Source: an uncultured Muribaculaceae bacterium (lineage in GTDB: Bacteria; Bacteroidota; Bacteroidia; Bacteroidales; Muribaculaceae). Taken from it: a stretch of DNA of 64,000 nt. The notes below the pieces were generated by a model, which was given only the letters and a program-made list of their open reading frames with translations, was not told where the DNA came from and did no database searches. A program made the translations under genes and the position numbers. Shown piece by piece: positions 25,529 to 34,008 of this stretch; the stretch's first letter is position 1; every line of letters begins with the position of its first letter. The stretch lies in contig CAKUMB010000005.1 in the NCBI GenBank assembly GCA_934667475.1, forward strand, positions 62,001 to 126,000. Reading direction: 5' to 3'.

Positions 25529-26533
25529 CTAAATGGGCCAGTGGCGCATGCACCACAGCAGTGCAGGCCGTCCGGCATACGACAGGGCTATGCCGGCCTT
25601 GTTTTTAAGCCTCACCCGGCGGTCGGCCAGGCAGCCGAGCCGCAGTTGCTTTATCACCCTCCAGCACCGGTCGGCCAGTGGCTTGTATTCGGGCTGCTCC
25701 ACAGGGGCTATGCGCAGCATGTTGAAGTGCGCGCTCAGGCGCCGGCTCTGCACTGCGGCCACATATTGCGGAGCTTCGGCGCGCACTTGCTGCAGCAGCC
25801 GGTCGAGGATGTTGAGCACGTCGGTGCGCCGCGGTGTGAAGTGCCCCGTGATGCTGGCTTCGCGCTGTGTGTAGCAGTAGGTGCAGGCCTCGGTGTGCGT
25901 CACCTTGTGCACTTGTCGCAGCAGTGGGTAGATTATGGCCAGGTCTTCATATAGCAGGCCTTTGGGAAACCGCAGCCGCTCGAACAGCCGCCTTTTAAGC
26001 AGCCGTCCGCAGGCCGAGCACGACAGCGTGCGCTGATACAGCACGTCGGCTATGGCCTCGCTCTGCGTGAAGCTCACCGAGCGGGCCGCGGGACCGGTGG
26101 TTGCGTTAATGCTGCTGCCGTCGTCGCCTTCGGCCACGCGCGCCTGCCTGCCCTCCACCACGTCGGCCCCTGTGGCCAGCATCAGTGTTAGCATTGTGCC
26201 GATGGCGCCAGGCGGCAGAAAGTCGTCGCTGTCGACAAAGGTCACAATGGGGCCGTTGGCGGAGTCGAGTCCGGCGTTGCGCGCGTCCGACAGACCTCCG
26301 TTGGCCTTGTGAATCACCCTTGTCCTGCGGTTGGAGGCGGCAATGGCGTCGCACAGCTCGCTTGTGCCGTCGGTGCTGCCGTCGTCCACCATTATAACCT
26401 CAAGGTTGACGTTGGCTTGGCCTGCGATGCTGTCGATGCAGCGCCGCAGGTAGGGCCTCACGTTGTAGCACGGCACTATCACCGAAATCAGCGAGCCGGT
26501 GTACAGATGGTCGGGGTCGGTTGGTGAAATCAT
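25529..26533 (-). CDS. Family 2 glycosyltransferase
   Basis: This 334-residue protein has an N-terminal GT-A domain: SVIVPCYNVRPYLRRCIDSI, VIMVDDGSTDGT, LSDARNAGLDSA and the metal-binding FVDSDDFLPP. It should transfer a sugar from a nucleotide donor, probably to a surface glycan. It is monocistronic, divergent from the sirtuin gene, with a -7 box TATATTTG (26559 to 26552). Acceptor and donor are unknown. Confidence 0.9.
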   Translation of the reverse strand: MISPTDPDHLYTGSLISVIVPCYNVRPYLRRCIDSIAGQANVNLEVIMVDDGSTDGTSELCDAIAASNRRTRVIHKANGGLSDARNAGLDSANGPIVTFVDSDDFLPPGAIGTMLTLMLATGADVVEGRQARVAEGDDGSSINATTGPAARSVSFTQSEAIADVLYQRTLSCSACGRLLKRRLFERLRFPKGLLYEDLAIIYPLLRQVHKVTHTEACTYCYTQREASITGHFTPRRTDVLNILDRLLQQVRAEAPQYVAAVQSRRLSAHFNMLRIAPVEQPEYKPLADRCWRVIKQLRLGCLADRRVRLKNKAGIALSYAGRPALLWCMRHWPI

Positions 26534-26623
26534 TACATTCTGGTTTTAATGCAAATATACGCCTTTTTGCCGTGATAGCCGCTTTCAAGTGGACGAATGC
26601 GGCTTTTTTGAGCGACGGCAGGC

Positions 26624-26654
26624 TTGCAGGTGACTGGCGGTTTTGCTATCTTTG
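26624..26654 (+). promoter_or_regulatory. Promoter of the sirtuin gene
   Basis: TTG (26624-26626), 20-nt spacer, TATCTTTG (26647-26654). It also places the start downstream of 26660, excluding the open frame's first ATG at 26624. Confidence 0.7.
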
Positions 26655-26713
26655 GCATGGTTGAGCGGCCTCCGAGTGGTTGCCGCGCCATTAAAATTCA
26701 GGAGGACTATGTT

Positions 26714-27409
26714 ATGAAAAACTTAGTGGTGATTACCGGCGCCGGAATCAGTGCCGAGAGTGGGTTGTCGACGTTCCGCGATGCGGGCGGCCTATGGGAG
26801 CAATATCCCGTGATGGAGGTGGCCAGCCACGATGGCTTTGTGCGCAATCCGCCGCTTATCCACAAGTTCTACAACGGCTTGCGCCACAAGCTGCTGAAGG
26901 CCGCCCCCAGTGGGGCACACACCATGATAGCTGGGCTTGAAGGGCGGTATGACGTGAACGTGATTACGCAAAATGTCGACGACCTGCACGAGCGTGCCGG
27001 GTCGACCCACGTGCTGCACCTGCATGGCGAACTTATGAAGGTGCGCTCGATGACCGTGGAAAGCCGCGTCTACACTCTGCCGTGCGCCGACCTCAGCGAC
27101 AAGGGCCTCGACACCACGGTCGACACCACCGACCCCTTTGGCGACCACGTGCGCCCGCACATTGTGTTTTTCGGCGAAAGTGTGCCCGAGTTCGAACCCG
27201 CTGTGGAAATTGTGCGCAAGGCCGACATTGTGGTGGTGATAGGCACATCGCTTGTGGTGTATCCGGCAGCGGCGCTGCTCAACTATGCCCGCCCCGAGGC
27301 CGAACTCTACTACATCGACCCCAACCCGGCTGCCGTGCCAGAACGCGTGCATGTGATAGCCAAAACGGCCACCGCAGGCGTCACCGATTTGCTGCCGATG
27401 CTCAAGTGA
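26714..27409 (+). CDS. Sir2-family NAD-dependent protein deacylase lacking the zinc cysteines
   Basis: The 231-residue sirtuin removes acyl groups from lysines using NAD. Motifs present: VITGAGISAESGLSTFRD, TQNVDDLHERAGS and HLHGEL with the catalytic His. ATG at 26714 is preceded by AGGAGGACT, one of few clear ribosome sites in the window. The region that normally holds the CxxC...CxxC zinc ribbon (about residues 108-145) has only one Cys, so zinc binding is probably lost. The gene is convergent with the flippase gene, 14 nt apart. Confidence 0.9.
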   Translation: MKNLVVITGAGISAESGLSTFRDAGGLWEQYPVMEVASHDGFVRNPPLIHKFYNGLRHKLLKAAPSGAHTMIAGLEGRYDVNVITQNVDDLHERAGSTHVLHLHGELMKVRSMTVESRVYTLPCADLSDKGLDTTVDTTDPFGDHVRPHIVFFGESVPEFEPAVEIVRKADIVVVIGTSLVVYPAAALLNYARPEAELYYIDPNPAAVPERVHVIAKTATAGVTDLLPMLK

Positions 27410-27423
27410 AATTCAGCTGAAGT

Positions 27424-28923
27424 TTAGCGGAACAGGCGGCCCACCACCGGCAGGCGCCGCAGCATGGCGCCCATGTGCTCGCGCTTGAACACCACCGCGC
27501 AGAACACCAGCAGCAGCACGGTGCGCACTGCCGTGGGCGTCCAGCGTCCAGGCATTGGCGTCAGCGTCATGGCGGCAAACAGCACTGCCGCCAGGGCCAC
27601 ATACAGCCCTATGTCTTTAAGCGGATAGCTGATGGGGTAGTGGCGCTGGCCCACAAAGTAGCTCAGCACCATGGCCGTGCCGTAGCCCGCAAATCCGGCC
27701 CAGGCGCAGGCCATGTAGCCGTAGGTGGGCACAAACAGCACGTTGATGGCGATTAGCACAGCGCAGCCCACACCCGAGAAATACGCGCCCCAAATGGTCT
27801 TGTCGATAAGCTTATACCAGAACGAGAGGTTGAAGTATATACCCATCATAATCTCGGCCGCCATCACAATGGGCACCACCTTCAGGCCGCTCCAGTAGTC
27901 GGGGGCAATGATGTGCTTCAGCACGTCGATCCACGCCATCACGGCCAGGAAGGCCAGCAGGGTGAACACTATGAAGTATTTCATGGCCTCGGCATAGGTC
28001 TCGCGGTTGTCGCGGTCTTTGGCCTTGCCAAACACAAACGGCTCGTAGGCATAGCGGAAGGCCTGCGTTATCATTGCCATAATCATGGCTATCTTGCTGG
28101 CGGCGCCATATATGCCCAGCTGCTGGGTCTCGCCTCCGCGCTTGTAGAGGAACGGAAACATGATTTTGTCGGCCGTCTGGTTGAGGATGCCGGCTATGCC
28201 CAGCACCAGTATGGGCCAGCTGTAGCCCAGCATGCGCCGCAGCAGCGGCCAGCTGAAGCTGCCGCGCGCCTCGGCCAGCTCGCGCCAGAAGAAGAAGGTG
28301 ATGGCGCCCGTGCACACAAGGTTCAGATAGAAGGCGTAGCCCACGCCCACTGTGGGGTCGTAGATTGCCCCCACCGCGTCGGGGTGGGCCTTGTAGAGGG
28401 CCGGCAGCACAAGGTAGTAAAGCAGGTTGAGCGCGATGTTCAGAAATATGAACAGCAGCTTGAGTGCGGCAAACTTGATGGGGCGCTTCTTGTAGCGCAG
28501 GTAGGCAAACGGGATTGCCTGAAATGCGTCGAGGGCCACCACCGCGGCCATCACACCTATGTAGCTGGGGTGGTCGGCATAGCCCATGGCCCCGGCCACC
28601 CAGGGCAGGAAGCCCAGCACGGCGGCCACAAAGGCAAGCGAGGTGGTGCCCACGGCCACCAGTGTGGTGGTGTACACCGTTTGCGGGTTTTCGCCGGTCT
28701 TGTTGGCAAAGCGGAAAAAGGTGGTCTCCATGCCATAGGTGAGTATCACCAGCAGCAGGGCCGTGTAGGAATACACGTTGGTAATCACGCCGTAGCCGCC
28801 CGATGCGGCCGAGAGGCTTGCGGTGTAGAGCGGCACCAGCAGGTAGTTTAGAAACCGGCCCACTATGCTGCTCATGCCATATATTGCAGTGTCTTTAGCT
28901 AACGATTTTAAATTTGCAGCCAT
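27424..28923 (-). CDS. Polysaccharide/lipid-linked oligosaccharide flippase (MOP superfamily)
   Basis: The 499-residue protein has about 12-14 hydrophobic helices and the MATE-like/Wzx fold pattern (AKDTAIYGMSSIVGRFLNYL at the N-terminus; repeated long helices to the end). It probably flips a lipid-linked glycan across the inner membrane. It follows ruvB by 58 nt on the same strand. The substrate is unknown; the neighbouring glycosyltransferase is on another transcript. Confidence 0.82.
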   Translation of the reverse strand: MAANLKSLAKDTAIYGMSSIVGRFLNYLLVPLYTASLSAASGGYGVITNVYSYTALLLVILTYGMETTFFRFANKTGENPQTVYTTTLVAVGTTSLAFVAAVLGFLPWVAGAMGYADHPSYIGVMAAVVALDAFQAIPFAYLRYKKRPIKFAALKLLFIFLNIALNLLYYLVLPALYKAHPDAVGAIYDPTVGVGYAFYLNLVCTGAITFFFWRELAEARGSFSWPLLRRMLGYSWPILVLGIAGILNQTADKIMFPFLYKRGGETQQLGIYGAASKIAMIMAMITQAFRYAYEPFVFGKAKDRDNRETYAEAMKYFIVFTLLAFLAVMAWIDVLKHIIAPDYWSGLKVVPIVMAAEIMMGIYFNLSFWYKLIDKTIWGAYFSGVGCAVLIAINVLFVPTYGYMACAWAGFAGYGTAMVLSYFVGQRHYPISYPLKDIGLYVALAAVLFAAMTLTPMPGRWTPTAVRTVLLLVFCAVVFKREHMGAMLRRLPVVGRLFR

Positions 28924-28981
28924 TGTCCTTGTTTAGTCTTGAATTTGTGTGAATGCCACGCACCTGGTGTGAGGCGGTGTG

Positions 28982-30001
28982 TCAGAATAGCGACATCGTC
29001 TTGCTCTGGCGCTGCCGCTTCAGGTGGGTATAGGCCAGGTCGGTGACCTCGCGGCCCCGCGGGGTGCGGTTGATGAACCCCTCCTTTATTAGAAAGGGCT
29101 CATACACCTCCTCCACAGTGCCGGGGTCTTCGCTCAGTGCGGTGGCTATGGTGGTGATGCCCACAGGGCCGCCGCCAAACTTGTCGATCATGGTGAGCAG
29201 AATCTTGTTGTCAATCTCGTCGAGTCCGTATTTGTCGATGTTGAGGGCCTCGAGTGCATATCGCGCAATGGCGGTGTCGATTTTGCCCGACCCCTTCACC
29301 TGCGCGAAGTCGCGCACGCGGCGCAGCAGCGAGTTGGCAATGCGCGGGGTGCCGCGGCTGCGCAGCGCTATCTCGAGCGCGGCCTCGTCGGTGATGGGCA
29401 CCGACATCAGTCTGGCCGAGCGCTTGATGATGTTCTCAAGCACGTCGTGGCCGTAATACTCCAGGTGGCAGTTGATGCCGAAGCGGGCGCGCAGCGGGCT
29501 GGTGAGCAGGCCGCTGCGTGTGGTGGCGCCAATCAGGGTGAACGGCGCCAGCGTCAGCTGCACCGAGCGTGCCCCCGGACCCTTGTCAATCATTATGTCG
29601 ATGCGGTAGTCCTCCATGGCCGAGTACAGATACTCCTCCACCACGGGGCTCAGGCGGTGAATCTCGTCGATAAACAGCACATCGTTTTCCTCAAGCGACG
29701 TGAGTATGCCCGCCAGGTCGCCTGGCTTGTCGAGCACGGGGCCCGACGTCACCTTGAAGCCCACACCCAGCTCGTTGGCAATGATGTTGCTCAGCGTGGT
29801 TTTTCCAAGGCCCGGAGGGCCGTGGAAAAGGATGTGGTCGAGGGCCTCGCCGCGCATTTTGGCCGCCTGCACAAACACCTGCAGGTTGCCTATTATCTTC
29901 TCCTGCCCGGCGAAGTCCTGAAAGCGCACGGGGCGCAGCGCCTTCTCAAAGTCGCTGTCGCCCTTCACGCGCTCGTTGCGTATGTCGAATTCTTCGTCCA
30001 T
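28982..30001 (-). CDS. ruvB: Holliday junction branch-migration helicase RuvB
   Basis: RuvB is the hexameric motor of RuvABC. The start at 30001 (MDEEFDIRNERVKGDSDFEK) gives 339 residues. It has the Walker A motif HGPPGLGKTTLSNI, Walker B IDEIHRL, the arginine-finger region and the C-terminal winged helix (EPFLIKEGFINRTPRGREVT). Upstream codons to 30214 are out of character and overlap the lrp gene. It follows lrp by 20 nt and is probably in one transcript with lrp and the flippase gene. Confidence 0.97.
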   Translation of the reverse strand: MDEEFDIRNERVKGDSDFEKALRPVRFQDFAGQEKIIGNLQVFVQAAKMRGEALDHILFHGPPGLGKTTLSNIIANELGVGFKVTSGPVLDKPGDLAGILTSLEENDVLFIDEIHRLSPVVEEYLYSAMEDYRIDIMIDKGPGARSVQLTLAPFTLIGATTRSGLLTSPLRARFGINCHLEYYGHDVLENIIKRSARLMSVPITDEAALEIALRSRGTPRIANSLLRRVRDFAQVKGSGKIDTAIARYALEALNIDKYGLDEIDNKILLTMIDKFGGGPVGITTIATALSEDPGTVEEVYEPFLIKEGFINRTPRGREVTDLAYTHLKRQRQSKTMSLF

Positions 30002-30021
30002 CAAAGTAAATAAGTGGTGTG

Positions 30022-30498
30022 TTACTGTGCGTCGGGGTAGGCCGCCTCGATGGGAATCTCGCGGTTGATGCTCTCGTCGAGTGAAATCAGCGTCTCGGTG
30101 GCGGTGACGCCCGGAATGTGCTGGATTTTGTCGTTGAGCAGCTCCATGAGGTGCTGGTTGTCGCGCGCATACAGCTTGAGCAGCAGTGTGTAGGGACCGG
30201 TGGTGAAGTGGCACTCCACTATCTCGTCGATCTTCTCAAATTCGGGCACCACGTTGCGATACATCGAGCCGCGTTCCAGCTTCACGCCTATGTAGGTGCA
30301 GGTGGCGAAACCCACCGATTTCGGGTCGACATGATAGCCCGAGCCCGTAATCACATGGGTGTCGATCATGCGCTGTATGCGCTGGTGAATAGCCGCGCGC
30401 GACACACCGCACTCCACAGCCACGTCTTTCGACGGTATGCGGGCGTTCTTCATCACTATTTTCAAAATCTTTTTGTCAAGATTGTCAATCTTTTCCAT
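30022..30498 (-). CDS. Lrp/AsnC-family transcriptional regulator
   Basis: This 158-residue regulator has an N-terminal helix-turn-helix (NLDKKILKIVMKNARIPSKD; CGVSRAAIHQRIQRM) and a C-terminal RAM ligand-binding domain (VVPEFEKIDEIVECHFTTGP). Such proteins sense amino acids. It is the first gene of the lrp-ruvB-flippase unit. Upstream is a palindrome ACTACTTT/AAAGTAGT (30533-30552) that covers the predicted -7 (TACTTTTG, 30550 to 30543) and may be an operator for autoregulation. Confidence 0.9.
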   Translation of the reverse strand: MEKIDNLDKKILKIVMKNARIPSKDVAVECGVSRAAIHQRIQRMIDTHVITGSGYHVDPKSVGFATCTYIGVKLERGSMYRNVVPEFEKIDEIVECHFTTGPYTLLLKLYARDNQHLMELLNDKIQHIPGVTATETLISLDESINREIPIEAAYPDAQ

Positions 30499-30532
30499 AT
30501 TCTAAAATCGATGAATGTTTCCTATTGTTGCA

Positions 30533-30552
30533 CTACTTTGTGCAAAAGTAGT
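30533..30552 (-). promoter_or_regulatory. Promoter and possible operator of lrp
   Basis: Inverted repeat ACTACTTT-GTGC-AAAAGTAGT; its right arm on the minus strand reads TACTTTTG (30550-30543), a -7 match. A dimeric Lrp-type regulator could bind here. Confidence 0.4.
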
Positions 30553-30679
30553 CACTTTTTTCATAAAAAACGACAAAACGACAAAAAACATGCTGCGCAG
30601 TGCGCCGCTCCTTCGCTTTGCGCTTACACATGCGTGCTTTTTTGCCGCCTTGGCTATCCTTTTGCCAGTGCGGCAAACG

Positions 30680-30714
30680 AAAAGTGGCGGGGACCGACGC
30701 TCGGTCTCCGCCAC
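30680..30714 (-). terminator. Terminator of the second M6 protease
   Basis: 14-bp stem with one wobble (30684-30697 with 30701-30714), three-base loop, followed on the minus strand by TTTT. Confidence 0.7.
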
Positions 30715-30745
30715 CATTATGTGTTGTGCTGATTTGTGCTGTTGC

Positions 30746-33007
30746 TTAGAACACCACCTTCACTGCCTTGCCGCCCTGGCTCACGATGTAGAAGCCGTGG
30801 CCGCTGACGCTGAGCTGAGCCTGGCCGTCGACGGCGTTGACGCTCTGCACGAGCTGTCCGCCTGCGGTGTAGAGGTTCACTGCGCCGTCGGCAGCGCCGG
30901 TCACGATAGCGGTGTTGCCGCTCTTGGTCACCTTCAGACCTTCCGAGCCGTTGGCTGCGATGCTGTTCACACCGCTATACTCGTTGGCGTAGTAGATGGT
31001 GAAGTCGTCAAGATACACCTTTGCCGTCTGGCTGCCGGCGCGCTGGCTTACGCGCAGCAGGGCATTGGCGTTGTCAACCTTTATGTTCCACGACACTGTG
31101 GTGCCTTCGCTCTTGCCGGGCACTTCGGCCATGTCGGCGCCGGCCGATGTCTTCACCTGAGTCCAGGTCTTGCCAAAGTCGGTAGAGTATTCAAATATGA
31201 ATTTGGCTGTGGTGCTGCTGGTGTTATACACGTTGAATGTCACTTTGGTCACATCTTTGCCTGTGCGTGTGGTGGTGGCCAGCTGGCTCGGCAGTGTCAT
31301 GGCCACCGAGTGGGTGCCGTTGCACTTGCCGCTGCCCGGAGCGGTCACCCGGCAGCGGGTGAACGACCAGTTGCAGAAGTTGCCCTTCACGTTCTTCTCC
31401 GATGTGCTTGAGCCCACAGGCATCGACTCGAAGTCTTCAATCAGGCTCTTCACGTCGTCGGCCTTGAGGGCGTTGAAGGTGATCACGCCGTTGTTCTCGG
31501 CAATGTCGTTAATCACATATTGGCCCGAGTTGCCAAGCGGTGTGAAAAATCCGGGGTTGGTGTTGTTGGTGATGGTGGTCATGCCGGTTGTGCCTGGGAA
31601 CGGGTCGCTGGCCAAAGCGCCGCTCTTACTGTTGCCAGCGCGCAGCAGCTCATAGCAGTTGCGGTTGGCGTAGGCGTTCACCATGTTGCTCACCCAATAC
31701 ACGGCGTTGGTCGAGTCGACGCGGGCCACCACCATGCCATGGCCTGGCAGGTAGGCGTCCCAGCCGGTGAGCTGGCGGTTCTCAATCAGAAAGTATTCCT
31801 TGTCCTTGTTGGTGTTGAGGCGGAGGGCCTCATTCGTTTGGATGCCGTTGAGGGTGTGGCTGCCCTCGGTCACCACCTTGGGTGTCATGAAGCCGGCTGC
31901 ATAGCGGTCGTAGGCCGAGTAGGCGCACGGCGTGCGGCCGTAGTTCAGATAGCTGCCGCCCGACATCACGTCCCATTCGCCCGGGTCGTGGCTCTGGCCG
32001 TTGGTAGAGTAGTCGGTGTCGTAGAGGTCGGGCAGACCCAGCACGTGGGTGAACTCGTGGCATATGGTGCCGATTCCGTCGAATATGAGGGGACTCTCAT
32101 AATACAGCTCGGTGGAGCAGGCATAGCGTCCCATGGCGTAGCCGCCAAGCGATGTGCCTGTCATTGAGCTTGCGTGCGGCCACACGCGGCTCGACGAGGC
32201 GTTGGTGTTCGAGCCTGTGCCGGCGAATATCACATAGAACATGTCCACCATGCGGTCGCCGTTGGCGTCATAGCGCGAGAAGTCGATGCCGTAGTTCTGG
32301 TAGGCTTTTTGCAGCGCGGCCCTGATTATGGTGCGCGCATTTTGTGTCTGCTTTGGGTCGTCGACCGAATAAGGCACGCTTATGGGGCCGTACACGTCAA
32401 ACTGCGGGTCAAACTGGCCCATAGAGTTGTCGTAGAAGTAGTCGCGCACGCTGCCGGTGAATTTGCCGTATGCGTTTGCCGTGCCGTCTTCGTTGGTGAA
32501 GCCGGTGTAGCCGCGCTGGTTAATCATATTGTTGTAGAACGTGTTCAGGTCGCTGCGGCGGAACTTGCAGTCGTTGAACTCCACCAGCAGAATCAGGCCG
32601 CGGAACTTCTTGTAGTCGATGCTGGCCTTCTGCATCACTTCGTCGCGCGAGGCACGTGCCTTGCGTGCGGTGCTCATCGAGGCGCGGTCGATTAAATTCT
32701 TGCCAGTGGCCTGCAGCATTGCGGTCTCGGTGGCGGTGCGCTGCTGCGCGTCGCGCGCAATGGTGCTGCTGGCGGCCAGTTTGCCGTCCACCAGTTGGGC
32801 ATAGGTGTAGTATCCCGCCTGGTTTTTCACAATTGTGTAGCCGTCGGCGGTAGTGACGAAGTTGTAATACTCGTCACCGTTGTTCTTGATTGTGAGCTGC
32901 GAGCCATCGGGCTGTGTCACTGTCACTGGGCGCGGGTCGGCCGGCACTGCCAGTGCCTGGAGTGCGGCCACTGTGGCCAAAGTGAGAGAAAGAAGTAATT
33001 TTCTCAT
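30746..33007 (-). CDS. Secreted M6-family metalloprotease with T9SS-like C-terminal domain (copy 2)
   Basis: This 753-residue paralogue of the 18338 gene has a signal peptide (MRKLLLSLTLATVAALQALA), a propeptide, zinc motif HEFTHVLGLPDLYDTDYS (first His about residue 317), MSGGSYLNYGRTPC and a C-terminal domain ending VNLYTAGGQLVQSVNA and GFYIVSQGGKAVKVVF. The ending is a good match to the type IX secretion sorting pattern. It is probably exported and anchored or released at the surface. The gene is monocistronic. Confidence 0.9.
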   Translation of the reverse strand: MRKLLLSLTLATVAALQALAVPADPRPVTVTQPDGSQLTIKNNGDEYYNFVTTADGYTIVKNQAGYYTYAQLVDGKLAASSTIARDAQQRTATETAMLQATGKNLIDRASMSTARKARASRDEVMQKASIDYKKFRGLILLVEFNDCKFRRSDLNTFYNNMINQRGYTGFTNEDGTANAYGKFTGSVRDYFYDNSMGQFDPQFDVYGPISVPYSVDDPKQTQNARTIIRAALQKAYQNYGIDFSRYDANGDRMVDMFYVIFAGTGSNTNASSSRVWPHASSMTGTSLGGYAMGRYACSTELYYESPLIFDGIGTICHEFTHVLGLPDLYDTDYSTNGQSHDPGEWDVMSGGSYLNYGRTPCAYSAYDRYAAGFMTPKVVTEGSHTLNGIQTNEALRLNTNKDKEYFLIENRQLTGWDAYLPGHGMVVARVDSTNAVYWVSNMVNAYANRNCYELLRAGNSKSGALASDPFPGTTGMTTITNNTNPGFFTPLGNSGQYVINDIAENNGVITFNALKADDVKSLIEDFESMPVGSSTSEKNVKGNFCNWSFTRCRVTAPGSGKCNGTHSVAMTLPSQLATTTRTGKDVTKVTFNVYNTSSTTAKFIFEYSTDFGKTWTQVKTSAGADMAEVPGKSEGTTVSWNIKVDNANALLRVSQRAGSQTAKVYLDDFTIYYANEYSGVNSIAANGSEGLKVTKSGNTAIVTGAADGAVNLYTAGGQLVQSVNAVDGQAQLSVSGHGFYIVSQGGKAVKVVF

Positions 33008-33307
33008 GTTGGAGTTTAATTATAATATAATGTGTTGTTATTCGCTTGCCGCATGCGCTGCCACTCTGCATGGAGGCCTGCGCGCCGCACGCGCGTTGCT
33101 TATATCACTGATAGTTGATTGGCCGTAATGGGCCGCTTTAATATTTTGCGGCAAATATCTGAAAAAAAACACAATTCAGCAAGATTTGCGTGGCTAAAAG
33201 CGGCTTTATTAAGCATTATTGCACTTTGCGCGTCATTATGGCCTTGCGGAGCAGTTGACAGAACTCAACGGAATTCATATTTTTTTTGCAAAAAGTGGTG
33301 GAATGCG

Positions 33308-33336
33308 TTGCGGGTAAAAAAAATAGATTATCTTTG
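33308..33336 (+). promoter_or_regulatory. Promoter upstream of the hairpin cluster
   Basis: TTG (33308-33310), an 18-nt spacer and TATCTTTG (33329-33336). It predicts a transcript start near 33342. Confidence 0.6.
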
Positions 33337-33341
33337 CACAT

Positions 33342-33402
33342 ATAATAGTCCTTACGGACTAAAGCGACCGACCTACGCAACGTAGCCTTTGGGCATGTGC
33401 CC
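33342..33402 (+). ncRNA. Candidate structured RNA: three consecutive small hairpins
   Basis: Directly after the promoter come AGTCC-TTAC-GGACT (33347-33360), CTACG-CAA-CGTAG (33373-33385) and GGGC-ATGT-GCCC (33391-33402). The 3' end is not clear; a hairpin plus T-run at 33713-33743 would give about 400 nt. I do not recognise RNase P RNA, tmRNA or 6S RNA motifs. Confidence 0.35.
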
Positions 33403-33863
33403 ATCACCATTGATGTCAAGAATCTGAAAAAACTGGCGTGAAAATAAAAGCAATCTTCACTCACACGGCACTCTTGCCCCACTGCCTGCTGGCATAAGGG
33501 CCAATTGTTCCTTTTCTAATTCGTTGGCAGCATGGCGCTGGCTGGCGGTCGGGAAGTAATCAGACAAATTGCTTCGCGAGAAGTCTCATATTATAAGGTT
33601 AATAATATTATTTAGGAGAATCGTCTCATGAAATGTTAATTATTGAATTGATGAAGGCCGCTTTGACTGAATAGCTGCGGCCTGGTAAAAGATGTTTTAA
33701 GGTTTATAAATTCAAGCGGCTTGTGCGTGAGCATGAGCCGCCTTTGCATATAGTGAGCCAGCCGCGGTGCGCTGGTGTTCCACGGCTGGCGGCCAATGGT
33801 TCCACGGCCGCAAGACGTGGCCTACATAGTTGAGGCACAATGTGGTGCGGCGGCCGTCTGAAG

Positions 33864-33900
33864 TTATTAACAATTAGGCCGACTTATCAACAATTCAGCC
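33864..33900 (+). repeat. Two 17-nt direct repeats upstream of parA
   Basis: TTATTAACAATTAGGCC (33864-33880) and TTATCAACAATTCAGCC (33884-33900), period 20 nt, 14 of 17 identical. Each contains a DnaA-box-like TTATnAACA. They may be operator or origin-type sites. Confidence 0.5.
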
Positions 33901-34008
33901 ATTTTTAACTGAAAACTTGCCGATAGTTCAAACTAAAATCAATTCCTTTGCACCGCGTAAGAAAAAAATAAGAATCGCGATTTAATATTCGATTTTCATT
34001 CTGTGTAT

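Larger units (their letters stand above)
33008..34008. other. 1-kb intergenic region upstream of parA
   Basis: This is the longest gap in the window. From left to right it holds the upstream region of the M6 protease (minus strand, about 33010-33170), a good plus-strand promoter with three short hairpins (33308-33402), a mostly featureless stretch, a hairpin at 33713-33740 followed by TTT, half-site-like GTTCCACGG repeats (33776-33806) and two 17-nt direct repeats (33864-33900) before parA. Reading frames in it are short and unconvincing. Confidence 0.6.

Noticed and set aside
33119..33385. Plus-strand frame of 88 codons in the gap before parA
   Set aside because: It crosses the strong promoter and the hairpin cluster, has no conserved-looking domain, and its end is defined by the hairpins.
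33438..33497. GTG-started 19-codon frame (MKIKAIFTHTALLPHCLLA)
   Set aside because: It resembles a fragment of a signal peptide but is too short, with no support for translation.
33590..33900. AT-rich stretch with DnaA-box-like repeats as chromosome origin
   Set aside because: No exact TTATCCACA boxes are present in the gap and dnaA is not nearby; kept only as a low-weight possibility.
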